DNA of 6,013 bases, taken from assembly GCA_943332745.1 (NCBI GenBank), contig CALQQQ010000080.1, positions 1-6,013 on the forward strand, read 5' to 3'. The notes beneath the pieces are model-generated. The model did not search any database and was not told the DNA's origin. It worked only from the letters and a program-made list of their open reading frames with translations. The stretch is from Opitutus sp. GAS368 (GTDB taxonomy: Bacteria > Verrucomicrobiota > Verrucomicrobiae > Opitutales > UBA953). Below, piece by piece: positions 1-6,013 of this stretch (position 1 is its first letter; each line of letters starts with the position of its first letter). Position numbers and translations under genes: made by a program.

Positions 1-1535
1 ACGAACGTTCGGCCGGCTTCATCGCCCTCGGCCTCGCCAAGGCCACCGGTCGCCCCGCCGCCCTGCTCTGCACTTCCGGCACCGCCGCCGCCAACTACCT
101 GCCCGCCGTCGTCGAAGCCCGCCTCTCAGCCACGCCCCTACTCGTCCTGACCGCCGATCGCCCGCCCGAACTCCGCGAGTGCCACTCGGGTCAGACGATC
201 GCCCAGAACGGCATCTTCGCCGGCTATCCGGTATGGGCGACCGAGGCTGCCGTGCCCGCCGCCGACCTCGGCCTGCTCCGTCACTGGCGCCAGCTGCTGG
301 TCGACGCCTGGCAGCGCTCGCAAGGCCCTCTGGCCGGCCCGGTGCACCTCAATCTGCCCTTCCGCGACCCTCTCGCCCCCTCCGACCCTGAAAAGGGCTT
401 CAAGGCGCCCACAGGCCTGAATCTCGAGACCTTCACGGCGGTCCCTCCCTGCGGCATCGTCCGCCCGACGCTCACGCCCGCCACGGTCGCCAGCCTGCTC
501 CCGAAGACGGACCGCGGCGTCATCGTGGTCGGACCGCATGCCTTCGAGGATCGCGACGAGAGCGCCGCGGCCCTGCGTGAGCTTTTCCAGCTGACCGGCT
601 GGCCGATCCTCGCCGACGGCGCCGGCACGCTCCGCGGCGACCTCGCGGGCGACGCTTCGCTGGTCTCGGGCTATGACCTCATCCTCCGCGACGCCAAGTC
701 GGCCCGCGCCCTGCGTCCGCAAGCCGCGGTGTTCGTCGGCCCGTTGCCGACGAGCAAGGTCCTGCGCGCATGGATTAAGGACGGCGACATCACCGCGATC
801 CAGCTCGGTCGCGCCGGCGAGAACACCGACCCGACCCATTCGCGCTGGAGCCGCCTTGACGGCCAGCTCGTACCTTCGGGCGATAAGGTTTCGTCGAAAG
901 CCTCCGCTTACGGCAAGGCCTGGCAGTCGGCGCAGAAAGCCGCCGCTAAGAAGCTCACGCGCATCGTCAACGTCGACTGGCCCTTCGAAGGCCGCGTCGT
1001 CTCGCTGCTCGACGAGGCCCTCGGCCCCGACGACCGCCTCTTCGTCGGCAGCAGCATGCCGATCCGCGACGTGGAGTGGTTCTACCATCCGCCCGGCCCC
1101 GGCCCTGAAATCCTGACCAACCGCGGCGCCAACGGCATCGACGGCACCGTGTCGACTGCGCTCGGCGCCTCGCTCGCCGGCAAGCGCACGGTGCTGCACT
1201 GCGGCGACCTGACTTTCCTCCACGACAGCAACGCCCTGCTTTCCGCCTACGGCCACCGCGGCGACCTGACGGTCGTCGTGATCAACAACCAAGGCGGCGG
1301 CATCTTCAATCACCTCGCCATCGCTAAGAGCGAGCGCTTCGAACAGCTCTGGGGCACGCCGCAGGCGACCGACCTCGGCAAGCTCTGCGCCGCCCATAAG
1401 GTGCGCCACGACCTCGCCGACGGCTGGAACGACCTTCGCCGCCTCCTCGAGATCCGCGGCAAGGGCGTCCGCGTCATCGAATTTCGGACCGACCGCGAGG
1501 CCGACGCCGCTTGGCGCCAGAAGTCTTTCCGCTGA
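1..1535 (+). CDS. menD: MenD, SEPHCHC synthase (5'-truncated by the window edge)
   Basis: 2-succinyl-5-enolpyruvyl-6-hydroxy-3-cyclohexene-1-carboxylate synthase. This cytosolic thiamine-diphosphate (ThDP) enzyme joins isochorismate to the succinic semialdehyde unit from 2-oxoglutarate, the committed step of classical menaquinone synthesis. The reading frame is open from base 3 and gives 510 residues before TGA at 1533-1535. The family is usually about 550-600 aa, so some 50-60 N-terminal residues lie upstream. The fragment starts with ERSAGFIALGLAKATGRP, whose first Glu matches the family's catalytic/ThDP-activating Glu (E55 in E. coli). Next come CTSGTAAANYLPAVVEA, LTADRPPEL and GPVHLNLPFRDPL of the Pyr domain. 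The C-terminal ThDP domain shows SSMPIRDVEWF, NRGANGIDGTVSTALG, and the GD...NN metal/ThDP motif (GD at fragment residues 401-402, NN at 428-429, then GGGIF). An in-frame ATG at 252 is internal, because strong MenD homology continues upstream of it. No frameshift is seen. A secreted hydrolase gene follows after 7 bases. Confidence 0.96.
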   Translation, partial: ERSAGFIALGLAKATGRPAALLCTSGTAAANYLPAVVEARLSATPLLVLTADRPPELRECHSGQTIAQNGIFAGYPVWATEAAVPAADLGLLRHWRQLLVDAWQRSQGPLAGPVHLNLPFRDPLAPSDPEKGFKAPTGLNLETFTAVPPCGIVRPTLTPATVASLLPKTDRGVIVVGPHAFEDRDESAAALRELFQLTGWPILADGAGTLRGDLAGDASLVSGYDLILRDAKSARALRPQAAVFVGPLPTSKVLRAWIKDGDITAIQLGRAGENTDPTHSRWSRLDGQLVPSGDKVSSKASAYGKAWQSAQKAAAKKLTRIVNVDWPFEGRVVSLLDEALGPDDRLFVGSSMPIRDVEWFYHPPGPGPEILTNRGANGIDGTVSTALGASLAGKRTVLHCGDLTFLHDSNALLSAYGHRGDLTVVVINNQGGGIFNHLAIAKSERFEQLWGTPQATDLGKLCAAHKVRHDLADGWNDLRRLLEIRGKGVRVIEFRTDREADAAWRQKSFR

Positions 1536-1542
1536 CCTTCCC

Positions 1543-2382
1543 ATGCGCCTCACCTGCTTGCTAGCCCTATTCGCTTGCGCCGCCTCGCTGATCGCCGCGG
1601 ATAAGCCTACCGCCAAGGGTGATGTGAAGGCCGCAGCCAAGGCCGAGGTCAAAGCCGTACCGCGCACGGAGCTCAAGGTGCTAATCGCGCCAGGCGCTTC
1701 GCTGAAGTTTGATTTTCCCGAGCTCACCGTCGATCGCTATGGTGCCATGGCAGCCTGCCACCTGACACTCCCGGCGGACTACGACGCGAAGAGGAAATAC
1801 CCACTGGTCGTCTGGCTCGGCGGCGGCGAAGGCGGCAATACGCCGAACAAGTCCATGCTCCCCGCAGGTGACTTCATCGTCGTCGGCCTACCCTACCCCA
1901 AGGGCGCGAACAACCCAGGCCAGGCGAACATGGTCGGCGACTACGCGAAGGTGTGGACTTACCATCGCACCATGCTTGATGAAATCGCCCAGCTCATTCC
2001 GAACATCGATAAGTCACACTCCATCATCGCCGGCTTCAGCAACGGCGGACACGCCATCGACGGCATGCTCCGACTGAGCGGTAAACCCAAGCTGACGGAC
2101 TACTTCGGCGTCTTCATCTTCGCGGATGGCGGCGGCACCGTCTATTCCTCGAAAGGCAGCCTGCCTGACCTCAAGGGTAAGTTCGCCTACGCCTGCTGGG
2201 GCGGCGAGAAAGGCTCGAATAAGCTCAACACCAGTCAGCTACCCAAGGCCCTCAAAGCCAAGGGTGCCACCGTGGTCGGCAGCGAGATGGTCGGCGTCGG
2301 TCACTCCTTCGGCGAGTCGGAGAAGCCCAAGGTCGCCGAGTGGCTCGAGAAGGTCGCCCTGGCCACCCCGACGAAGAAGTAA
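1543..2382 (+). CDS. Secreted alpha/beta-hydrolase-like protein (putative esterase), substrate unknown
   Basis: 279 aa. The N-terminus is a Sec-type signal peptide (MRLTCLLALFACAASLIAA, then DKP), with cleavage likely near residues 18-20, so the protein is probably periplasmic or exported. Residues 20-46 form a Lys/Ala-rich linker. After it comes an esterase-like core: LPADYDAKRKYPLVVWLGGG at the first core strand, GFSNGG as the nucleophile elbow with Ser166, FADGGG with Asp195, and GVGHSF with His254 as the likely catalytic His. Glu222 in GGEKGSN sits where the acid of such triads often lies; Asp195 is an alternative. The usual HG oxyanion-hole motif after the first strand is replaced by GGG. 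The start is the first ATG, 7 bases after the menD stop, with no clear Shine-Dalgarno sequence; the signal peptide supports it. Co-transcription with menD is likely. E. coli has another alpha/beta hydrolase, menH, in this position, but MenH is cytosolic, so that function is doubtful. The fold assignment is fairly secure; substrate and even catalytic activity are not. Confidence 0.8.
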   Translation: MRLTCLLALFACAASLIAADKPTAKGDVKAAAKAEVKAVPRTELKVLIAPGASLKFDFPELTVDRYGAMAACHLTLPADYDAKRKYPLVVWLGGGEGGNTPNKSMLPAGDFIVVGLPYPKGANNPGQANMVGDYAKVWTYHRTMLDEIAQLIPNIDKSHSIIAGFSNGGHAIDGMLRLSGKPKLTDYFGVFIFADGGGTVYSSKGSLPDLKGKFAYACWGGEKGSNKLNTSQLPKALKAKGATVVGSEMVGVGHSFGESEKPKVAEWLEKVALATPTKK

Positions 2383-2388
2383 GCCGCC

Positions 2389-2404
2389 GGCCTAGAAATA
2401 GGCC
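2389..2404. terminator. Hairpin at convergent junction, possible bidirectional terminator
   Basis: GGCCTA (2389-2394), loop GAAA, TAGGCC (2399-2404) form a perfect 6-bp stem. On the plus strand it lies 6 bases after the stop of the hydrolase gene. On the minus strand it contains the last codons and the TAG stop of the DUF1653-GNAT gene. The place suits a terminator shared by two converging transcripts. However, only TT follows on the plus strand and no T-run follows on the minus strand, so it is not a canonical intrinsic terminator. Confidence 0.35.
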
Positions 2405-3063
2405 TTAAGAAATGCGGCTTCGACCTCGGACAGCGGCGTGTCGCCCGTGGCCATCGCCTGCGACTTCGGAAAGCGCTGCTGCTCCGCCGGTAGCGCGCGG
2501 AAGCCGTGGCGTTCGTAGATCGCCGGCTTGACCTCGGAGAAAAGCAGGAAGCGCGTATCGAGCTGGGCGAAACGATGGAGCTCCATGACAGCACGCAGGA
2601 GCAGCGAGGCGTAGCCTTTACCGCGCTGCTCCGGGGAGGTCGCCACGGAGGCGAGGCCGATGAGGCTTTCGCGGAAGCGCAGGAGGTTCAGGGCGGACAC
2701 GGGCTGGCCCGACAGATCTTCGAGCAGGTAACGCGTGCCACGGAGATGATTCGGATCCTGGTCCTTATCGGCGCAGTATTGATCGAAAGTCTTGTCGTGC
2801 TTCCACGCATCGTAGCCGAATGCTAGAACGGTCCGCAGGTCCTCAGGCTGCACGAGACGCAACCGACCCACGGGCGTGAAGCGCTGACGGCCGTCTTCGA
2901 TCGAGCCCTCGAACATCGGCTGCGGGCGGACCCACGTGCGGGCCTCCGGATTATCATACAGGCAGCGATAGACTACCTGCGGCGAAAGATCCTCGGAATG
3001 CGCGGCGACTCCAAGCCGGAGGTAATGGTTGCCTTTGTAGTGGCGGTAAATCGTCCAAGCCAT
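2392..3063 (-). CDS. DUF1653 domain fused to a GNAT acetyltransferase
   Basis: 223 aa from the ATG whose first base is 3063. A longer reading from TTG at 3069 would add only two residues and abut the previous stop; ATG is preferred because MAWTIYRHYKGN leads directly into the domain. Residues about 4-62 match DUF1653: YRHYKGNHYLRLGVAAHSE, then VVYRCLYDN, TWVRPQPMFEG and a closing RF. That domain's function is unknown. Residues about 67-190 form a GNAT N-acetyltransferase fold: LRLVQPEDLRTVLAFGYDAW at the start, SVATSPEQRGKGYASLLLRA carrying the acetyl-CoA pyrophosphate loop (R147-G-K-G150-Y-A152), and YERHGF near 183-188, a typical late-GNAT signature. GNATs move acetyl from acetyl-CoA to an amine; the acceptor here cannot be read from sequence. 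It is the last gene of the minus-strand block, 6 bases after the upstream GNAT gene, with no visible Shine-Dalgarno, so translational coupling is likely. Domain calls are firm; the biological role is unknown. Confidence 0.88.
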   Translation of the reverse strand: MAWTIYRHYKGNHYLRLGVAAHSEDLSPQVVYRCLYDNPEARTWVRPQPMFEGSIEDGRQRFTPVGRLRLVQPEDLRTVLAFGYDAWKHDKTFDQYCADKDQDPNHLRGTRYLLEDLSGQPVSALNLLRFRESLIGLASVATSPEQRGKGYASLLLRAVMELHRFAQLDTRFLLFSEVKPAIYERHGFRALPAEQQRFPKSQAMATGDTPLSEVEAAFLKAYF

Positions 3064-3069
3064 AGTCAA

Positions 3070-3549
3070 TCAGGGTAGCTCTAGGAAATAGGCGCAATCG
3101 CAACGCGGCGAAAGGTGCGCCGGGGTGAAAGGCTTGAAGCCATGGGCGACATAGAGCGCAATGGCCTCGCGCAGAACCGAGGCGGTCTCTAGTTCGATCC
3201 GACGGAACCCCAGCTGCTGCGCCCGTGTCAACGCATGCACGAGCAGCCGACGTCCGTGGCCTTGGCCACGGGCCGAACTAGCCAGGTACATCTTTCGCAG
3301 CTCGCAGGTCGTAGCGGAGACCCGTGCCAAGCCGACGGAGCCCACGACTTCGCCGGTGTCATCGACCAAGACGTCGAACGCCCCGCCGTTGCTTAGGTAC
3401 GCGCCGTCCAGGTCCGCCAAATCACGATCGGTGCCATCGGGGTCGCCGTGCAGTCCATAATCCGCGAGCACCCCGAAGACCAAGGCTTGAAGCGCCTCAC
3501 GGTCGGACGGCTTGGCGCTTCGCAAAGAAAGGGCCATCCAACTATCCAT
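3070..3549 (-). CDS. GNAT-family N-acetyltransferase
   Basis: 159 aa, the usual size for a single-domain GNAT and probably cytosolic. The fold runs from LSLRSAKPSDREALQALVF (strand 1/helix 1), through FDVLVDDTGEVVGSVGLARV (central strands), to ELRKMYLASSARGQGHGRRL, where R94-G-Q-G97-H-G99 is the acetyl-CoA pyrophosphate-binding loop. ELETASVLREAIALYVAHGF (119-138) is the standard C-terminal motif. The C-terminus has two nearby Cys (150 and 152). It resembles the group of small GNATs with an ELRKMYL strand, whose acceptors are mostly unassigned, so no substrate is given. The chosen ATG directly follows the lepB TGA with no spacer, which suggests coupling to lepB translation. A second in-frame ATG four codons later (first base 3537) would also leave a complete domain. 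The stop is followed almost at once by the DUF1653-GNAT gene. Confidence 0.9.
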   Translation of the reverse strand: MDSWMALSLRSAKPSDREALQALVFGVLADYGLHGDPDGTDRDLADLDGAYLSNGGAFDVLVDDTGEVVGSVGLARVSATTCELRKMYLASSARGQGHGRRLLVHALTRAQQLGFRRIELETASVLREAIALYVAHGFKPFTPAHLSPRCDCAYFLELP

Positions 3550-4893
3550 TCACTTCGCCGGCCCCCAGTGGGACGTGAACGGGTGCAGAATGAAGAGCGG
3601 CTTACCGACGACGTCCTTAGCGGGCACCTCGCCCCAGCCGCGTGAGTCAAAGCTGTTAGAGGAGTTGTCGCCCATGGCGTAATAGTGTCCAGACGTCACC
3701 GTATACTCCTGCTGCAGGGGAATCGCGTAGCGATCGCCACCGGCTTCTGGCAGGTAGCCGTAGTAGCCTTTGTCCATCGCCCGGCGGCTATTGAGCACCA
3801 TCGGCTCAGGCGAGGTCACGACCTTGCCGTCGACGAAGAGCTCTCCTTTTTCGCCCACGCGAAGCTTCTGGCCCGGAACGCCAGCGAGGCGCTTGACGTA
3901 GTAGTTCTGCGAAGGCTGTCCGCTGGAGTCGTCGAGTCCTCGGATATTATTCGTGCGGAAGACGAAGGTGTCCCCGCGCGACGGCTCGACGAAGTGATAG
4001 GACATCCGGTCCACGAAGAGCATGTCACCCGTCAGGATATCAAAGTTGAGCATGGTCTGACCGGCCGTCGCCTGCTTGCCCGTCATCAGCACCGGACCGA
4101 ACGGCCCGCTCTTGATACGACCTTCGCGGGCAGCCTTGGCAAAGACCACGCGCCAGCGATCTTGGTCCTGACGGGGCAGCTTCAGCTTCGCCTCTTCGGG
4201 AAAGAACGTGCGAAGTAGCACCGTTTCGAAACCGAAGTCCGCCGGCATTGTCACGGCCTGCATGGTCGAACCGACTTGGATCTCATGCTTGTCCGCCGGG
4301 CCCTTCCAGATACCCGTGCCAAAGATACCGTCATCGACGATGCGTTGGCGGGAGCGGAGGCCATATTCAACTTGGTTGTCGCCGTAACGCTGCATCACGA
4401 TGGGAATGCCAATCTCACCGTTCACTTCGGCGGGAATCACGTAGGTCCAAGTCCACTGGATCTTCTCCAGTAGGCGGATCGGCAGGCTCGGAACCGGCTC
4501 GTCAGCGGCCCGCACCTCGGCGGTCATGCCGTTGTAGGTGGGCCACATGGAGTTCGTCGGGATTTTAAACGGCTGCAGGAAGAAGCTGCGAATCGAGCCA
4601 GCAACGATGGCGGCCATGACCACCATCTCGGTGTAGTCGCAGCCGGTAGTCATGGGGTAGATCTTGCCGCCATTACGGACGAGGACCTCGTGAAGGCGAT
4701 TGAGCAGGGCTTCGACCTGAGTGATTTCCGTCGTGCGATCCTTGGAGGCGGCCCGGACCTGCTCGACCAGTTCGAGCTGCTCGTTGAGCGCTTCCTTGGT
4801 CAGCACGTCGGCACGGTAGAGCTCAATCTTCTCCGACGCCTCAAGCAAGGCCTTGCCGATCTTACGGAGCTTGCGACGGTAGTAGAACGACAT
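3550..4893 (-). CDS. lepB: Signal peptidase I, oversized form
   Basis: 447 aa, against about 324 in E. coli and under 200 in many Gram-positives. It is the membrane-bound Ser/Lys protease (family S26) that removes signal peptides from Sec and Tat substrates at the outer face of the inner membrane. Residues 1-75 are charged and predicted helical (possible coiled coil, e.g. ALNEQLELVEQVRAA). A hydrophobic segment at about 88-106 is the likely membrane anchor. Box B is FKIPTNSMWPTY with nucleophile Ser115; box C is TGDMLFVDRMSY (288-299); box D is RGDTFVFR plus YYVKRLAGVPGQ with general-base Lys334; box E is AMGDNSSNSFDSRGWG (406-421). All catalytic elements are present. About 170 residues separate boxes B and C, some 140 more than in E. 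coli, and the insert matches no domain I recognise. The start ATG (first base 4893) has no clear Shine-Dalgarno but precedes a basic, helical N-terminus. It follows lepA after 57 bases, the classic lepA-lepB order. Confidence 0.95.
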   Translation of the reverse strand: MSFYYRRKLRKIGKALLEASEKIELYRADVLTKEALNEQLELVEQVRAASKDRTTEITQVEALLNRLHEVLVRNGGKIYPMTTGCDYTEMVVMAAIVAGSIRSFFLQPFKIPTNSMWPTYNGMTAEVRAADEPVPSLPIRLLEKIQWTWTYVIPAEVNGEIGIPIVMQRYGDNQVEYGLRSRQRIVDDGIFGTGIWKGPADKHEIQVGSTMQAVTMPADFGFETVLLRTFFPEEAKLKLPRQDQDRWRVVFAKAAREGRIKSGPFGPVLMTGKQATAGQTMLNFDILTGDMLFVDRMSYHFVEPSRGDTFVFRTNNIRGLDDSSGQPSQNYYVKRLAGVPGQKLRVGEKGELFVDGKVVTSPEPMVLNSRRAMDKGYYGYLPEAGGDRYAIPLQQEYTVTSGHYYAMGDNSSNSFDSRGWGEVPAKDVVGKPLFILHPFTSHWGPAK

Positions 4894-4951
4894 GGGGAAG
4901 ACCGGGTCAAACTAACGCCCGCCCGTGCGAGGGAAAGCCCGAACTGGGGCT
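4894..4951 (-). other. lepA-lepB intergenic region with a weak hairpin
   Basis: These 57 bases separate the lepA stop from the lepB start. Starting at the final A of the lepA TGA, the minus strand reads AGCCC-CAGTTC-GGGCT (4951 to 4936), a 5-bp stem followed by only TT and then CCC. It is too weak to be called a terminator and may at most cause a pause. A TTGACC stretch closer to lepB resembles a -35 box but leaves no room for a -10 before the start codon. The simplest reading is a short spacer inside an operon. Confidence 0.4.
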
Positions 4952-6013
4952 CAACCCTCGTTCTTGAGGATCTTAATGAAGGCTTCCTGCGGGATGTCGA
5001 CCTTACCGATCTGCTTCATACGCTTCTTGCCCTCCTTCTGCTTGTCGAGAAGTTTGCGCTTACGGGAGATGTCGCCGCCGTAACACTTTGCGGTCACGTC
5101 CTTGCCCACTGAACCGATAGTCTCGCGGGCGATGACCTTGGAGCCGACCGCCGCCTGGATGGCGATTTTGAAGAGTTGGCGCGGAAGGAGCTCCTTGAGC
5201 CTCTCGCACAGGTTGCGACCGCGGCCTTCGGCCTTGGAGGCGTGCACGATCGAGGAGAAGGCGTCGACGGGCTCTTCGTTGACGCGGATGTCCATCTTCA
5301 CGAGGTCCGAGGTGACGTATTCGCCCAGCTCGTAGTCCATCGAGCCATAGCCTCGGGTGATGGACTTCATGCGATCATTGAAGTCGACGAGGATTTCGTT
5401 GAGCGGCAGGAGGCAGACGAGGACGACGCGGTCGCCATCGATGGTCTCGGTGCGTTCGCAGATGCCGCGCTTCTCCTGCACGAGCGTGAGCATGTCGCCA
5501 ATCGAGGTACCCGGGATATGAATATGGGCACGGATCGTCGGCTCCTCGATGTGCTCGATGGCGGACGGATCCGGCATGGCTACGGGATTATCGAGGATAT
5601 GCTCCACGCCATCGGTGGTATAGACCTTGTACACGACGGACGGGTAGGTCGAAAGGATGTCGAGGTCGTACTCGCGACGCAGGCGCTCCTGGACGATTTC
5701 CATGTGCAGGAGGCCGAGGAAGCCGCAGCGGAAACCAAAGCCCAGCGCGCTTGAACTCTCGGCGGTATAGGTCAGCGACGAGTCGTTGATCGCGAGTTTG
5801 GCGAGCGAAGTCTTGAGCTTCTCGTAGTCGGCCGTGTCGAGCGGGTAGATGCCGCTAAAGACCATCGGGCTGACTTCCTTGAAACCCGGGACGGGCTCCT
5901 TGGCGGGGTCGTTGGCGAGGGTGATGGTGTCGCCGACCTTCACGTCAGCCACTTCGCGGATATTGATGACGATGTAACCGACACAGCCCGGGCCGAGTTC
6001 GTCCTGGGGCTTC
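4951..6013 (-). CDS. lepA: Elongation factor 4 (LepA), N-terminal part outside the window
   Basis: Ribosome-associated translational GTPase related to EF-G, lacking EF-G domain IV and carrying a unique C-terminal domain. It is thought to act on stalled or mispositioned ribosomes or in ribosome assembly. The frame is open from the window edge (first full codon begins at 6012) to TGA at 4953-4951, giving 353 of the usual ~600 residues; the GTPase domain is not in view. The fragment begins near the end of domain II with LGPGCVGYIVINIREVADVK, then VGDTIT. It continues with GFGFRCGFLGLLHM (domain III, fragment residues about 91-104), RGYGSMDYELGEY (domain V), and the LepA-specific C-terminal domain, CYGGDISRKRKLLDKQKEGK from about residue 310, ending VDIPQEAFIKILKNEG. 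A GTG at 5952 is not the start, because family sequence continues upstream of it. It is first in line before lepB, as in E. coli. Confidence 0.97.
   Translation of the reverse strand, partial: KPQDELGPGCVGYIVINIREVADVKVGDTITLANDPAKEPVPGFKEVSPMVFSGIYPLDTADYEKLKTSLAKLAINDSSLTYTAESSSALGFGFRCGFLGLLHMEIVQERLRREYDLDILSTYPSVVYKVYTTDGVEHILDNPVAMPDPSAIEHIEEPTIRAHIHIPGTSIGDMLTLVQEKRGICERTETIDGDRVVLVCLLPLNEILVDFNDRMKSITRGYGSMDYELGEYVTSDLVKMDIRVNEEPVDAFSSIVHASKAEGRGRNLCERLKELLPRQLFKIAIQAAVGSKVIARETIGSVGKDVTAKCYGGDISRKRKLLDKQKEGKKRMKQIGKVDIPQEAFIKILKNEG

Noticed and set aside
252..254. ATG at 252 as the menD start
   Set aside because: Upstream in-frame sequence (ERSAGFIALGLAKATG, CTSGTAAANYLPAV, LTADRPPEL) is conserved MenD, so the gene begins before the window.
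138..1727. A 529-codon open frame on the minus strand across menD and the start of the hydrolase gene
   Set aside because: Its product is Ala/Arg/Gly/Val-rich with no recognisable domain, and it lies antisense to a strongly conserved MenD frame. Long antisense frames are expected in high-GC coding DNA with G/C in third positions.
1543..2382. Assigning the hydrolase as MenH because it follows menD
   Set aside because: MenH is cytosolic, whereas this protein has a clear signal peptide, and its elbow and flanking motifs do not look like MenH. Position alone is not enough.
3254..3271. Perfect 8-bp inverted repeat CCGTGGCC-TT-GGCCACGG, a possible operator or hairpin
   Set aside because: It falls exactly on the codons for the acetyl-CoA loop R-G-Q-G-H-G of the GNAT gene. 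The symmetry is explained by repeated Gly codons and high GC.
4936..4951. Hairpin AGCCC-CAGTTC-GGGCT (minus strand) as a terminator between lepA and lepB
   Set aside because: The stem is only 5 bp, the T-run is two bases, and termination here would separate a gene pair normally co-transcribed.
5176..5754. A 192-codon plus-strand open frame inside lepA
   Set aside because: It is antisense to highly conserved LepA sequence, has a biased low-complexity composition, and shows no motif. The same reasoning removes the plus-strand frames at 3685-4218, 4248-4568 and 4690-5112 opposite lepB and lepA.

Overview
The window is a high-GC, tightly packed chromosomal segment. It holds six protein genes in two convergent blocks, with almost no intergenic DNA. 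No RNA gene, insertion sequence, CRISPR array or phage gene is visible. The best guess for the source is a Verrucomicrobiota bacterium (perhaps Opitutae) or a close PVC relative. This is inference from three things: high GC, an exported protein with a signal peptide ending in AAD-K, and a very large signal peptidase I with an N-terminal helical extension and a long insertion. No ribosomal or other phylogenetic marker settles it.

Left block, plus strand (1-2382). It opens inside menD, whose first 50-60 codons lie outside the window. MenD is the thiamine-diphosphate enzyme that commits isochorismate to menaquinone, so the organism probably uses the classical o-succinylbenzoate pathway. Seven bases after menD begins a secreted alpha/beta-hydrolase-like protein of unknown substrate. 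It occupies the place where E. coli carries menH, but its signal peptide argues against a MenH role.

Junction (2383-2404). The two blocks meet tail to tail with 9 bases between stop codons. A perfect 6-bp stem with a GAAA loop covers the junction and the last codons of the minus-strand gene.

Right block, minus strand (read from 6013 down to 2392). The order is lepA (elongation factor 4, N-terminal part missing), a 57-base gap, lepB (signal peptidase I, 447 aa), a GNAT acetyltransferase starting directly after the lepB stop, and a DUF1653-GNAT fusion protein starting within a few bases of the previous stop. The lepA-lepB pair is a classic arrangement linking translation and protein export. 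The two acetyltransferases look like passengers that are translationally coupled to lepB.

Most of the window is ordinary core-genome content. The points most worth a second look are the DUF1653-GNAT fusion, the architecture of the oversized signal peptidase, and the hairpin at the convergent junction. I see no convincing sign of a new multi-gene system.
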